Under the pieces are notes generated by a model. It had not been told where the DNA came from. It saw nothing but the letters and a program-made list of their open reading frames with translations, and made no database searches. Made by a program: the position numbers and the translations under genes. A stretch of 64,000 nucleotides of DNA from Clostridium sp. Marseille-P299 (GTDB lineage Bacteria > Bacillota > Clostridia > Lachnospirales > Lachnospiraceae), in the NCBI RefSeq assembly GCF_900078195.1, contig NZ_FJVE01000007.1:434001-498000 (forward strand). The letters run 5' to 3'. Shown piece by piece: positions 16,660-26,193 of this stretch. The stretch's first letter is position 1. The number at the start of each line of letters is the position of its first letter.

Positions 16660-17172
16660 GTGAATATTATAATTGTATTATTACAGGTATTATTATTTTT
16701 TATAATTCTGTGGATCAGTATGTTTTTGGCAGCATTTGCTCACGAATTAGGTCATGTTCTTATGTTCCAATTATTCTATGGTAGTAAAAACTGGTATATT
16801 ACACTTGGTAGGGGAAAAACCATTTTCAAGTTTAGAAAGATTACTATAAAAGCACTTATGATAATGGGATATTTCAACTACAAAACTGAACATAAAGGTT
16901 CCAGGTTTGGGTACACCATGATGTATCTAGGAGGACCGTTGGCAAATATAGTATTTATATTGGTTCTTATTTTTTTAGCGCTAATTATGGAGAATTATCA
17001 GATGTTAGCTGAACTACCTATTTTTATTTCATTCACGCGAAGTTTGTTCGCTATAAATGTATATATGACTGTATTAAGTTTGATACCTATGAAACATAAC
17101 ATCTGGCCTTATAAGCACTATATCAGTGATGGTTATCATATTTTTTCTAATCTAATTAGAAATACTGATTAA
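16660..17172 (+). CDS. M50-like membrane metalloprotease (site-2 protease family)
   Basis: The 170-residue protein has about four hydrophobic segments. The zinc motif HELGH lies near residue 28 in the first, and GGPLANI lies near residue 90. The later ISDGYH segment provides a likely third-ligand aspartate. It is short for the family but covers the catalytic core. The GTG start depends on GAGAGG ten bases upstream, and that hexamer is the terminal sequence of the IS110 element, so the insertion seems to supply the ribosome site. No substrate gene is adjacent. Confidence 0.75.
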   Translation: MNIIIVLLQVLLFFIILWISMFLAAFAHELGHVLMFQLFYGSKNWYITLGRGKTIFKFRKITIKALMIMGYFNYKTEHKGSRFGYTMMYLGGPLANIVFILVLIFLALIMENYQMLAELPIFISFTRSLFAINVYMTVLSLIPMKHNIWPYKHYISDGYHIFSNLIRNTD

Positions 17173-17258
17173 AGGTGAGACATATCCATGAAACTATATT
17201 AATTCCTCAAAGCTTTTAAGAAATTCTAAAAAAATATGAACAACCATGACAGACGGAT

Positions 17259-17290
17259 GAACCGTATCATAAATAAATGGAGTTTTACTG
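17259..17290 (+). repeat. att-like repeat 2 (31 of 32 bases identical to the rlmH 3' end)
   Basis: GAACCGTATCATAAATAA is identical to the last codons of rlmH, followed by ATGGAGTTTTACTG against GTGGAGTTTTACTG. No further rlmH sequence lies upstream, so this is a short site and not a gene duplication. It would be the junction between two tandem islands. Confidence 0.75.
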
Positions 17291-17334
17291 ATGGTTTTTA
17301 ATCCTCCTCTGATTGTAAAATGTATATTGCTACC

Positions 17335-17375
17335 AAAAAGCACTGAACTCAAGTACAGAGAATCAGTGCTTTTTT
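17335..17375 (+). terminator. intrinsic terminator behind att-like repeat 2
   Basis: AGCACTGA (17339-17346) pairs with TCAGTGCT (17363-17370), followed by six T residues. Confidence 0.8.
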
Positions 17376-17482
17376 AACTATCACAAAACATTTGTAAATT
17401 TAAGAATATATTTTGTAACCTTTCTTTATTCTCATTTGTATTATTAGTGAAAGGCTTTTCAAAGACATTAAGGAGTAAACTC

Positions 17483-17965
17483 ATGAGAGAACCAGTAGAG
17501 ATGCTGATTGAAAAGTATAAGGATAATATTTATGCAATCGCTTTTAATGTTTGCAAAAATGCTCAAGATGCAGAAGATGTTGTTCAAGATACATTCATTC
17601 AGTACATATCACGAAAAAAAAATTTTGAAACAGAGCAACACATACGTGCATGGCTTATAAGAGTAGCAATTAATAAGGCAAAGAATAAAAACACTACCTT
17701 TTTCAGACGGAATACACTGCCTTTGGAAGATTACATGGAAACGTTAACTTTCGAATCATCGGAATCCTCTGAATTATTTGAGACGGTGATGAAACTTCCG
17801 GAAAAGTATCGTGTTATCATTCATCTGTTTTATTATGAAGATTATTCTGTAAATGAAATAGCAGATATACTAAAGATATCTGTTAGTAATGTAAAAGTCA
17901 GGTTATCACGTGGAAGAGCGTTACTTAGGGAAACATTAAAGGAGGTATGGGAAGATGACAAATAG
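17483..17965 (+). CDS. ECF RNA polymerase sigma factor
   Basis: The 160-residue protein has sigma region 2 (AFNVCKNAQDAEDVVQDTFIQ) at about residues 20-80 and region 4 (LPEKYRVIIHLFYYEDYSVNEIADILKISVSNVKVRL) at about 100-150. A GTG at 17447 is in frame, but ATG 17483 has AAGGAG seven bases upstream and is preferred. It overlaps the putative anti-sigma gene by 11 bp. A damaged second copy of both genes lies at 27427-27645. Confidence 0.9.
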   Translation: MREPVEMLIEKYKDNIYAIAFNVCKNAQDAEDVVQDTFIQYISRKKNFETEQHIRAWLIRVAINKAKNKNTTFFRRNTLPLEDYMETLTFESSESSELFETVMKLPEKYRVIIHLFYYEDYSVNEIADILKISVSNVKVRLSRGRALLRETLKEVWEDDK

Positions 17966-18545
17966 AGAAAAATACAAGCAGGCATTTTCTGCAATTCATA
18001 TCTCTGACGAATTTTCTTTGGAGGTAAGAAAAATGACAAATAAAAGTATGAAGAAAAAATTCAATTATATGGTTGCAGCTATTGCTGCCTGTGTGCTTTT
18101 AGTGGGTGGTTCGACGGTTGCATATGCTAACGATTTAGGGGGAATTCAACGCACAATTCAACTTTGGATTCACGGTGACCAAACAGAAGTAACCATTGAT
18201 TTTAATGCGGATGGAAGTTATGAAATGGAATATTTCGACAGTGAAGGAGATGCGATTCAACAAGGTGGAGGCGGAGTTGCTATTAATGATGACGGAAGTG
18301 AAAGACCTTTAACTGAAGAGGAGCTACTAGATCACCTTGACGATCCTGATGTGAGATACGAAGATGACGGCTCTGTTTGGATTTACTACTTTGATCAGAA
18401 AATTGAAATTACAGACAAATTTGATGACAATGTATGCTATGTGCAGGTTTCAAATGGAAAAGAAACCTTGTATATGACGATTAAGTATCAAAATGGCTGG
18501 GCTACAAGTCCTAATAAATACTTAAGTCCTTCTTCGTTTAACTAA
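17955..18545 (+). CDS. probable membrane-anchored anti-sigma factor
   Basis: The 196-residue protein has a cytoplasmic N terminus (1-36) with NREKYKQAFSAIHISDEFSLEVRK-type helices as in small anti-sigma factors, one membrane segment (about 37-57) and an acidic extracellular domain. GGAGG lies nine bases before the ATG, inside the sigma gene. The function is inferred from coupling to the sigma gene and the topology; the outer domain is not recognised. Its 3' end runs into a T-box remnant. Confidence 0.7.
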   Translation: MTNREKYKQAFSAIHISDEFSLEVRKMTNKSMKKKFNYMVAAIAACVLLVGGSTVAYANDLGGIQRTIQLWIHGDQTEVTIDFNADGSYEMEYFDSEGDAIQQGGGGVAINDDGSERPLTEEELLDHLDDPDVRYEDDGSVWIYYFDQKIEITDKFDDNVCYVQVSNGKETLYMTIKYQNGWATSPNKYLSPSSFN

Positions 18546-18564
18546 TGGTTCTGTTGAGTCAAAA

Positions 18565-18653
18565 TGCTTTCCTTTAGAGGAAGCTAATGATTTAGAGTGG
18601 TACCACGGTAGTTTTATCCTATCGTCTCAAAAAAGAGACGATAGGATTTTTTT
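18565..18653 (+). promoter_or_regulatory. 3' part of a T-box leader, without stem I and without its gene
   Basis: A stem III-like hairpin (GCTTTCC/GGAAGC, 18566-18584) is followed by AGAGTGGTACCACGG (18594-18608), which matches the T-box consensus, and then a strong terminator. T-box leaders regulate aminoacyl-tRNA synthetase and amino-acid genes by reading tRNA charging. Stem I with the specifier codon is missing because the anti-sigma gene ends only 20 bp upstream. Behind the terminator comes a group II intron, not a synthetase gene. Confidence 0.7.
18616..18653 (+). terminator. T-box terminator used as intron insertion site
   Basis: ATCCTATCGTCTC (18616-18628) pairs perfectly over 13 bases with GAGACGATAGGAT (18635-18647), followed by a T run. 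The intron begins four bases later. Confidence 0.9.
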
Positions 18654-18656
18654 ATA

Positions 18657-20574
18657 GTGTGCCCAGCATGGGCGCAATCTAATGGGTTAAAGTCCCTAAC
18701 ACAGCCTAGTAGTGGCAAGTGTATAGCCTAAGACAAGGGTGTCGTTCGTGAGGGCGAATCTGAAGGAAGTCCGTGGGCAAATCTCTGGTCTGACGAACAG
18801 AAATCACATACAAGGCATTAATTAAGGATAAGATTGCTATACAAATCGAAGTCCAATAACTACTCGAAATTAATTAATGTAAATGTGGCAGATAGATGGA
18901 GAGGAAGATTGCGTTCTTACCTGGGGAGGTCTTAGTGATACGTCATGGAAGTGAACTCTGAAATGACAACCCATGCAGTGATGTATGGCTGAACACTAAG
19001 AAGTCAGCAGAGGTCATAGTACCGGAGGTAGTCGACGACCTTTGGGAAGGACTGAACAATAGGAGGTTTTGAAAGTTTGAAAGAAACAAAGAAATGTGAT
19101 GACAGCAGACAACTGAATACAGAATCAGGTCATTTGCAAAAGGATAGAGTGGAACTCGAAAGCTATGCAAAGGCGCCGAGCATTTCTATGACGTCGGATA
19201 ACAGACAGAACGCCCGAAGAGAATATCACTATGGATTGCTAGAGAAAATCATTAGTAATGGAAATCTAAATGAAGCCTTTAAACGTGTAAAGAAGAATAA
19301 AGGAAGTCATGGAATCGACAAGATGGGAGTAGATGAACTTCTACCATATCTAAGAAGTCATGGCGAAGAGCTTAAGCAATCCATAGCAGATGGAAGTTAT
19401 AAACCGAATCCCGTAAGAAGGGTAGAGATACCAAAGGATAACGGGAAAACAAGACCATTAGGGATACCAACTGTAGTAGACCGGGTGATACAACAGGCAG
19501 TATCACAAGTACTAACGCCAATCTTTGAGAAGAAATTTTCAGAGAATAGTTATGGATTTAGACCAAATCGAAACGCGCATCAAGCAATTCTAAAATGTAA
19601 AGAATACATGGATGAAGGCTATAAATGGGCGGTAGATATAGATTTAGAAAAGTACTTTGATACTGTCAACCACGATAGGTTAATTGGGCTGATTTATAAA
19701 GAAGTCAAGGATATACGAGTAATCGGACTGATAAGGAAGTATCTAAATGCAGGAGTGATGGAAAAGGGATTAGTAAGTGCTACTGTAGAAGGGGTGCCTC
19801 AAGGTGGGAACTTATCTCCACTATTAAGTAATATCATGTTGCATGAACTAGATATGGAATTAGAACGAAGAGGACTTAAGTTCTGCCGTTATGCAGATGA
19901 TTGCAATGTATACGTGAAATCAAAGAAATCAGCAGAGCGAGTTATGAAAAGTATCACGGAGTTTATAGAAAAGGACTTGAAGCTTAAAGTTAACAAAGAG
20001 AAAAGTAAGGTAGACCGACCATGGAAACTAAAATATTTAGGATATACCTTTTACAATAAGAAAGGTGAAATGGGAATAAGAGTACATCAAGTTTCTGTTA
20101 AGAAGTTAAAAGGAAAACTTAAGAGTATCACTGGAAGAAGTAATGCAATGAGTATGGAACTCAGAGCTATTAAACTAAAACAATTAATTGTTGGCTGGAT
20201 AAGTTACTTCAAACTAGCAGATATGAAAGGTACCTTACGAGAACTTGATGAGTGGCTAAGAAGACGTTTACGTCTTTGTTACTGGAAACAGTGGAAAAAG
20301 ATTAAAACGAAACATGATAACTTAGTTAAACTAGGGGTAGAGAATTGGAAAGCATGGGAACATGCGAATACAAGGAAAGGCTACTGGAGAATCTCCAATA
20401 GCCCAATCTTAAATTCAACTCTTACCAATAAATATCTTAGAGAACAAGGTTTTATAACACTTAGTGAAAGATATTCGCAAATAAGGTAATCTTATTGAAC
20501 CGCCGTATACCGAACGGTACGTACGGTGGTGTGAGAGGACGGAAATTCAATTAATGAATTTCCTCCTACTCGAT
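18657..20574 (+). mobile_element. class C (IIC) group II intron, about 1.9 kb
   Basis: The 5' end GTGTGCCCAGCATGGGC is a group II start (GUGYG). Domains I-IV fill 18657-19070 and surround the intron-encoded protein. Domain V is recognisable at about 20497-20530 (AACCGCCGTATACCGAACGG and its partner), and domain VI with TCCTCCTACTCGAT ends near 20574. The class is inferred from the protein type, the lack of an endonuclease domain and the position immediately behind a terminator stem-loop, the preferred target of IIC introns. The exact 3' base is uncertain by a few bases. Confidence 0.88.
19077..20489 (+). CDS. ltrA: group II intron reverse transcriptase/maturase
   Basis: The 470-residue protein has RT motifs from about residue 80 to 330, including GIPTVVDRVIQQA, GVPQGGNLSPLLSN and the active-site YADD at 272-275. 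A maturase (X) domain follows to about 420. No HNH endonuclease domain is present, in line with class C. The TTG start has AGGAGG ten bases upstream. It is needed for splicing and mobility of the surrounding intron and looks intact. Confidence 0.94.
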   Translation: MKETKKCDDSRQLNTESGHLQKDRVELESYAKAPSISMTSDNRQNARREYHYGLLEKIISNGNLNEAFKRVKKNKGSHGIDKMGVDELLPYLRSHGEELKQSIADGSYKPNPVRRVEIPKDNGKTRPLGIPTVVDRVIQQAVSQVLTPIFEKKFSENSYGFRPNRNAHQAILKCKEYMDEGYKWAVDIDLEKYFDTVNHDRLIGLIYKEVKDIRVIGLIRKYLNAGVMEKGLVSATVEGVPQGGNLSPLLSNIMLHELDMELERRGLKFCRYADDCNVYVKSKKSAERVMKSITEFIEKDLKLKVNKEKSKVDRPWKLKYLGYTFYNKKGEMGIRVHQVSVKKLKGKLKSITGRSNAMSMELRAIKLKQLIVGWISYFKLADMKGTLRELDEWLRRRLRLCYWKQWKKIKTKHDNLVKLGVENWKAWEHANTRKGYWRISNSPILNSTLTNKYLREQGFITLSERYSQIR

Positions 20575-20743
20575 TCATATGAATTTGCTTTGTATTTCCT
20601 ATGATATAAAAGTATCTTTACATACAATGGTAAATCTAAATGAAGCTGATTTTTTATTAGTTTTTAGAGATTTTTATAAAATCATACTATATTATAGATT
20701 GCAACAGTTTTCTAAATAAATTATTGGTTTTCTATTGATATGA

Positions 20744-21421
20744 TTATGTAGTAATCATATAATAAACAATTGGGCCTAAAAGTGCAGGAAGATAATTTGC
20801 TACCTTCAACTTTATCACACCTAGTAGATCAAGGGACATGCCAAAAATAAGCAAAGATCCAATTGCAGAAATCTCATTAATGACATCAGATGTTAGTATT
20901 GGTTGCAGGATACCTGCTAAAAGGAAAATTACTGTTTCATATAGAAAAACAAAGGGACCGCTCAACATAACACTTCTACCATAAATAGCTCCATATATTA
21001 ATGTACTACATATATCTAAAATAATTTTAATGGAAAGTATGGTCGAATCATTTTTAAGCCCAATATTCAAAGGACCTACAATTGCCATAGAACCTACACA
21101 CTGCATCATAAATACAGTGATAAATCCTTTAACAAAGTTCTCGTCTGCTGTCTTAAACAGAGATTTTATAAACAATCCTAGTTGATTAAATTTACCATCT
21201 AGATCCATTTTTACTCCGATCATAGCCCCTAGTACACAACTGATAATCATTAATATATTGTTTTTTGTAGTAATAGCTCCCTGTATACCAACAGCAGCAA
21301 TACAAAGGTTAGCAATGATAAGTACTGCCTGTAGCTGAGCTTTTGAAATAATTTTTTTTGCATAGCTACTTACAAACCCGGCAATTTCAATTCCAATCAT
21401 ATTCCATAAGATATATAACAC
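20744..21421 (-). CDS. DUF554 family membrane protein
   Basis: A 225-residue protein with six to seven hydrophobic segments. It matches the DUF554 (YdfK-like) pattern, including GAMIGVKMDLDGKFNQLG, QCVGSMAIVGPL and the C-terminal EISAIGSLLIFGMSLDLLG. It is probably a small transporter or channel, but no function is established for the family. It lies 25 bp downstream of the M20 gene in the same direction, probably co-transcribed with it and the MFS gene. Confidence 0.85.
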   Translation of the reverse strand: MLYILWNMIGIEIAGFVSSYAKKIISKAQLQAVLIIANLCIAAVGIQGAITTKNNILMIISCVLGAMIGVKMDLDGKFNQLGLFIKSLFKTADENFVKGFITVFMMQCVGSMAIVGPLNIGLKNDSTILSIKIILDICSTLIYGAIYGRSVMLSGPFVFLYETVIFLLAGILQPILTSDVINEISAIGSLLIFGMSLDLLGVIKLKVANYLPALLGPIVYYMITT

Positions 21422-21446
21422 ACTAACTCCCTCTTAGTTCTCAATA

Positions 21447-22613
21447 TTACTTTAAGAAATTCAACACTGTTTGTACTTCTGTTTTTACGCCGTTAATCAT
21501 AGATTCTTCCATAATCATAAATTTAGGATGATGATTTGCAAAGCCACATCCTTCTGCAGCAGTACCTCCTCCTAGCAGTACAAAACAAATTGGTGCTATT
21601 TGACGATAGTTTGCAAAGTCTTCACTTGCACTTGTTAATGGTGCCTCTTTTACCATGGATTCTCCCAATACTTCTCTTGCACTGTTCATTACTAATTCAG
21701 ATACTATTTTGTCATTGATAACAGCTGGGTATGCAAGTTGATAATCTAAATCATAGGTAGCACCATATGTCTTACATGTATTATCTATAATTTCTTTCAC
21801 TCTTAATTCAACTTTTTTTCTAGTTTCATCGCTAATTGTGCGTATTGATGCACTCATGTATGCCTTATCGGGAATAATATTTGGAGCATCTCCTGCCTTA
21901 AATTCGCCAACAGTTATTACAGCTAGTTCTCCTGGTGTAGTATACCTAGAAATTACAGTCTGTAATTGGTTTATAATTTGGGTTCCAACAATAATAGGAT
22001 CAATTCCATTCTGAGGCATAGAACCATGACTTCCTTTTCCTTGAATGTTTAAGAAGAATCCATCAGCAGCTGTTGTTGCAGCTCCTACTGAATGTACATG
22101 TATGCTACCACACTCAAGGTTTGGAATAATATGTAATCCTACTACTGCATCTATATCATTAATCATACCGCTATCTATAATTCCTTGTGATCCACCTGGA
22201 TTAAGTTCTTCTGCATGTTGGAATATGAACTTAACAGTTCCATGTAATGAATCTTTTAACTCTGAAAGCACTTTTGCTGTAGCCAATAGCATAGCAGTAT
22301 GTGTATCATGTCCACAGGTATGAGCTACTCCTTTTACGGTTGATTTGAAAGGAAGATCTCCTTCTTCTTGCATAGGTAAAGCATCCATATCTGCACGAAG
22401 AAGTATAGTTTTTCCTTCCTTAGCACCACGTAAAATACCAAGAACACTAGTTTCTGTTGGTTTTACAATTTCAATGTTTCCAAAACTTCTTAGCTTTTCC
22501 TCAACAAAAGCTGCTGTGTTATATTCCTTAAATGATAATTCTGGATTTTGATGAATATGACGTCTCCAAGAAATCATATCCTCTACTGGAATTTTATTGA
22601 ACCATTCTTTCAT
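21447..22613 (-). CDS. M20D-family amidohydrolase (hippurate/IAA-conjugate hydrolase-like)
   Basis: The product shows RRHIHQNPELSFKE near the N terminus, the metal-binding cysteine motif AHTCGHDTH near residue 98, FQHAEELNPGG with the catalytic glutamate, and LTSASEDFANY near the C terminus. This places it among the carboxypeptidase Ss1/hippurate hydrolase/N-acyl-amino-acid hydrolases. An in-frame ATG exists at 22646, but ATG 22613 has GGAG six bases upstream and is preferred (388 aa). With the MFS gene before it and DUF554 after it, an uptake-and-cleavage unit for an acylated amino acid or peptide is plausible. Confidence 0.9.
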   Translation of the reverse strand: MKEWFNKIPVEDMISWRRHIHQNPELSFKEYNTAAFVEEKLRSFGNIEIVKPTETSVLGILRGAKEGKTILLRADMDALPMQEEGDLPFKSTVKGVAHTCGHDTHTAMLLATAKVLSELKDSLHGTVKFIFQHAEELNPGGSQGIIDSGMINDIDAVVGLHIIPNLECGSIHVHSVGAATTAADGFFLNIQGKGSHGSMPQNGIDPIIVGTQIINQLQTVISRYTTPGELAVITVGEFKAGDAPNIIPDKAYMSASIRTISDETRKKVELRVKEIIDNTCKTYGATYDLDYQLAYPAVINDKIVSELVMNSAREVLGESMVKEAPLTSASEDFANYRQIAPICFVLLGGGTAAEGCGFANHHPKFMIMEESMINGVKTEVQTVLNFLK

Positions 22614-22784
22614 AATAATCTCCATTCTTGCGCACGATATTTGCATATAACAAGTTTGTGGTGCGCAAACACAAACTTGTGTGTGAAAATTGATTTCAAA
22701 TTTTCACATGATACATCCTATACAAGTATGACAGTATCTAAAATTCTGCCATACGCCATTTGAAATTTTCTAATAAATAATTTT

Positions 22785-23981
22785 TTACGCAATCTCTTTA
22801 GGCTTCTTTACTAATAAAGTTGCTGCTCCTGAAATCACCATACATACAGCAAGTACGATGAAAGAGAAGAAATAGCTGTTAGATTGTGCAAATGTGCTGA
22901 CTAATTGTGGTGAAATAATTCCACCGATAAAAGCTCCTATATTTAATACAGCAAAAGCTGAACCTATTATCTTTCTTGGCACAAGTTGATATGGTATAGA
23001 TAATAGTGCTGAGAAAGCTAGCATCATAGTAAAATCAGAAATATATAATGCTGCAATTGCTACTTGGTAAATAGGTGCTGCTATAAATACAACGATACAT
23101 ATTGCAGTAATTATAGATAACCAGAAGATAAACTTTTGTTCTTTTCCTTTAAAATACTTAGTAATTACAGATCCACTTATAGCTGTTGCAATAGTCATGA
23201 TGATATAGAATCCAACCATAATACTACTTAGCATTGATGGATTTTGAATATCAAAGTTTACATGGAATACATTTGGTAGCCAGAACATCATTGCTACACC
23301 AACTAAATTACTAAATAATACAGCGATTGCTAATAATAATGTATTTTTATTTTTCCATGCATCGAAGAAGCCTACTTTTTCTATCGGCTGTGACTTTTGC
23401 TTAACCTCTGTAGTTTCTGCCTTCTTGTCTTTTAAGAAAAGAGCAACAAGAACAAGAGCTAATAAATAACCTGCTGCTAACATGTAGTAAGCATAATGCC
23501 AATTTACATTGATAATACTTTGACCAATGGTACTAGCAAGAATACCACCAATACCAGCAGTTGCAATTACAATAGACTGTACCTTAGCACATTGATCTGC
23601 TTGAAAGTTGTCGCTGATAATCTTAGGTGCACCATTTGTATATCCTGCTTGTCCGAAACCAACTAAGAAACGCAAAAACAAAATTGCAAATAGTCCACTA
23701 ACATTTCCAAATAAGAAAGAGAATATCATTAATATACTTAATGAAACTACAACAAATTTTTTATATCCAAAACGGTCAACTAACCATCCACCAGGAATAG
23801 TAACTAAAATAAAACTTACGTAGAATACAGAAGATAAATTTCCCATCTCTGCTTTTGTGAAACCATATGTGCTGATTAACTTATCTGCAGTAAATCCAAT
23901 CATACTTTTATCGAGATTTGCAAAAATACCGATTAAGCATATAATCCCAAACACGATCCATTCTTTTTTTGAAAATTTCAT
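22785..23981 (-). CDS. MFS transporter
   Basis: A 398-residue protein with 12 predicted hydrophobic segments. It carries the MFS signature GGWLVDRFGYKK between helices 2 and 3 and a hydrophilic central loop at about 185-205. The N terminus (FANLDKSMIGFTADKL) resembles the anion:cation symporter group. GGAGG precedes the start. It is probably the first gene of an MFS-M20-DUF554 unit. The IS110 copy 2 right end lies about 370 bp upstream in the same orientation. Confidence 0.88.
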   Translation of the reverse strand: MKFSKKEWIVFGIICLIGIFANLDKSMIGFTADKLISTYGFTKAEMGNLSSVFYVSFILVTIPGGWLVDRFGYKKFVVVSLSILMIFSFLFGNVSGLFAILFLRFLVGFGQAGYTNGAPKIISDNFQADQCAKVQSIVIATAGIGGILASTIGQSIINVNWHYAYYMLAAGYLLALVLVALFLKDKKAETTEVKQKSQPIEKVGFFDAWKNKNTLLLAIAVLFSNLVGVAMMFWLPNVFHVNFDIQNPSMLSSIMVGFYIIMTIATAISGSVITKYFKGKEQKFIFWLSIITAICIVVFIAAPIYQVAIAALYISDFTMMLAFSALLSIPYQLVPRKIIGSAFAVLNIGAFIGGIISPQLVSTFAQSNSYFFSFIVLAVCMVISGAATLLVKKPKEIA

Positions 23982-24350
23982 AAAATCCTCCTAATAAATA
24001 TTGAAAATTTCAATTTCACATCACATTTTCTTTTCCTAGGATAAAAGATATTAATTTCTCATGAGTTTACGAATGGGATTAATAAGATCTCATTCACTTT
24101 CTTTTGTACCTTAAATAGAAAATTAGTAGTTGAGCTCAAATTTATATAATCTACAAATTTTCATTATTTCTAGTGGTAGGAGTCTGATGAATAATCACTT
24201 TACAAATTAATTATAGATGCTATGAATCATAGATCCGCACTGAATTTAATAATGACATAAAAAGATAAAATATAACTAAAACATATATCTAAAACATATA
24301 TCTAAAACATATATCCTTCCATAGTGAATATATAATTCCTGAATTTTTTA
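23982..24350. other. 369-bp leader of the MFS gene with a short tandem repeat
   Basis: No gene was found. It contains three perfect 13-bp repeats at 24276-24314 and ends at the IS110 copy 2 border, so the original promoter region may have been split by the insertion. Confidence 0.6.
24276..24314. repeat. 13-bp tandem repeat, three perfect units
   Basis: CTAAAACATATAT occurs at 24276-24288, 24289-24301 and 24302-24314. Confidence 0.9.
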
Positions 24351-24499
24351 CCTCTCTATATATTTTTAGTGAAGTTTCACAAAGAATGCTTATTTTAAGC
24401 CATTTATGAGTCTTCATCTAAGTTAACGTGTTACTACTAAAAACAGATCCATAGATAAAAAGTGTATCGTTTCAAACCCAAACGTACATCTTTTTCAGA

Positions 24500-24772
24500 A
24501 AAAAGGGTACACAAAAATAAACGTCATTCATTTTCTATAAAGACCTTCCTGTTTCCCAATCCTTCCTATAGCAACCAACCTCTCATGTCTAACAGGATCA
24601 TCTGCATCTAGCAAAGTCCTAAATTCCTTCGTTCTGCCTATCTATAGTTGGGTGCCGCTTGCTGCTTTCTGACAGGGTCCTGCCCTCTGGAGTAATTCTA
24701 ACGCGGCTAACCGGTTCTGTTTTGTCATGTTGATTTCATTCCTGTAACTCAGCACCAATATCTTGGCGGACG
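24500..24772 (-). ncRNA. candidate bridge RNA region, IS110 copy 2
   Basis: Same sequence as the candidate in copy 1, read on the minus strand. The limits are equally uncertain. Confidence 0.45.
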
Positions 24773-24797
24773 TCTTCTGTTTACAGTACTTTTTCTA

Positions 24798-26081
24798 TTA
24801 GGCCACTTTTAATTCTTGTGGTCTGATGATGTCGTTTCTTAGTTTTTCTGCATCATAATGTATGCCTTTTGTTAAGACTGCGTAAAAGACTCTGATTAAC
24901 TTACAACTAACAGCAACCATTGCCTGCCTTCCTTTTAACGGATTTTTTATACGAGTTGTATAATAATCATAGATTTCTCTAAATTCTCTATTGCTCCGTA
25001 TCATTGGCAAAACCACTTGGAATAATAGCCTTCGCAGTTTTTTTCGTCCACGCTTACTGATCGTGGTTTGACCTTTATGCTTTCCTGAGCTGTTTTCTTT
25101 TAACTCTAGTCCTGCTAGTTTCTGTACCTGTTTCGGTGAATTAAAACGTCGAATATCACCTACCTCTGCTAGAAATCCAGCTACAGTAATAAGGCCTACA
25201 CCTTTAATTGATAATAGTTGTTCTACATAATCAATCTGAAGGGTTTCTTCTTCGATTACTTGTGTAATCTTTTCTAATTGATTCTTTTTCGATTGATAAT
25301 CCTCTAGCAAGAGTTGTAATTCCAACTTTGCACAGCTTCCACCATTAATTCCGACACTATTATGCGCAGCTACAACCAGGGTCTGTGCCCTCTTCATACC
25401 TACTCTACGCACCTTTGCTTCACGCCAGATTTTATTGATGCCTTCTGTACCTAATGATATCACATCTCTTGGCATTGGCGCTCTTTCAAGCACCAGGATA
25501 CCACTAATTGAATCGAATACTTTATATACTTCTAAGTATTCAGGAAAATATATTTTAAGCCATCTCTTAATTCTATTCGTTGCTGCATTTAGCTCCTTTA
25601 GAATACGATCACGACTTGAAACCGCAGTTCTTAAATCCGCATATACTCCTTCAGGAACATATGGCAGACTATAGCGTCCCTCTACAACCAACTTAGCAAT
25701 TGTTTTAGGATCTTTCATATCTGTCTTTTTCGGGCTATTATCATCCATTTCCTTACTTTGATGTACATGAAATGGATTCACAAATACCAGCTTCATCCCC
25801 TGTTCCTTAACATACTTTGCAAAGGTAAACCAGTAATGCCCTGTTGGCTCACAGCCAACAATAATCTCTTTTTTATTTGTTCTACTTAAAACCTGGTGCA
25901 CCCAGTCTAGAAAGTTTATATAGCCTTGTTTTGTATTGCTAAAAGAAAAGACCTTTTTAGTTAATTCAATTCCTCTCCAATCGAATGCTCTAACATAATT
26001 AAACTCACTTCCAATGTCAGTTCCGATTACTAAAGTTGATTCTGTTACTTGTTCTATCTTCTTATTTTGTGTATAATTCAT
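24798..26081 (-). CDS. IS110-family transposase/recombinase (copy 2)
   Basis: 427 residues, identical to copy 3 and differing from copy 1 by one residue (Leu for Ile in the DRILKE-NAATN segment). The DEDD N-terminal domain and Transposase_20 C-terminal domain are intact. The same GGAGG ribosome site and upstream hairpin are present. Confidence 0.95.
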   Translation of the reverse strand: MNYTQNKKIEQVTESTLVIGTDIGSEFNYVRAFDWRGIELTKKVFSFSNTKQGYINFLDWVHQVLSRTNKKEIIVGCEPTGHYWFTFAKYVKEQGMKLVFVNPFHVHQSKEMDDNSPKKTDMKDPKTIAKLVVEGRYSLPYVPEGVYADLRTAVSSRDRILKELNAATNRIKRWLKIYFPEYLEVYKVFDSISGILVLERAPMPRDVISLGTEGINKIWREAKVRRVGMKRAQTLVVAAHNSVGINGGSCAKLELQLLLEDYQSKKNQLEKITQVIEEETLQIDYVEQLLSIKGVGLITVAGFLAEVGDIRRFNSPKQVQKLAGLELKENSSGKHKGQTTISKRGRKKLRRLLFQVVLPMIRSNREFREIYDYYTTRIKNPLKGRQAMVAVSCKLIRVFYAVLTKGIHYDAEKLRNDIIRPQELKVA

Positions 26082-26132
26082 TTATAGCCTCCGGTGATTA
26101 AGATAATTTACATCCGCCAAGATGATATCTTA

Positions 26133-26161
26133 ATTATACCGTGAGGTTTTCTTATTATCAA
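26133..26161 (-). promoter_or_regulatory. sigma-A promoter of the IS110 transposase (copy 2)
   Basis: The minus strand reads TTGATA, 17 bases, TATAAT, as in copy 1. Confidence 0.8.
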
Positions 26162-26193
26162 TTGACGCTATTTATGAATTACAGGAATGCTTT

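Larger units (their letters stand above)
24351..26193 (-). mobile_element. IS110-family insertion sequence, copy 2 (1843 bp, minus strand)
   Basis: The reverse complement matches copies 1 and 3 from AAAGCATTCCTG (26193) to TATATAGAGAGG (24351). It separates the MerR regulator gene from the MFS-M20-DUF554 unit, all of which lie on the minus strand. At the variable codon it carries Leu, like copy 3. Confidence 0.93.

Noticed and set aside
17259..17290. Second and third rlmH gene fragments as duplicated pseudogenes
   Set aside because: Similarity covers only the last five codons, the stop and about 14 following bases, with nothing of the gene body upstream. This fits attachment sites better.
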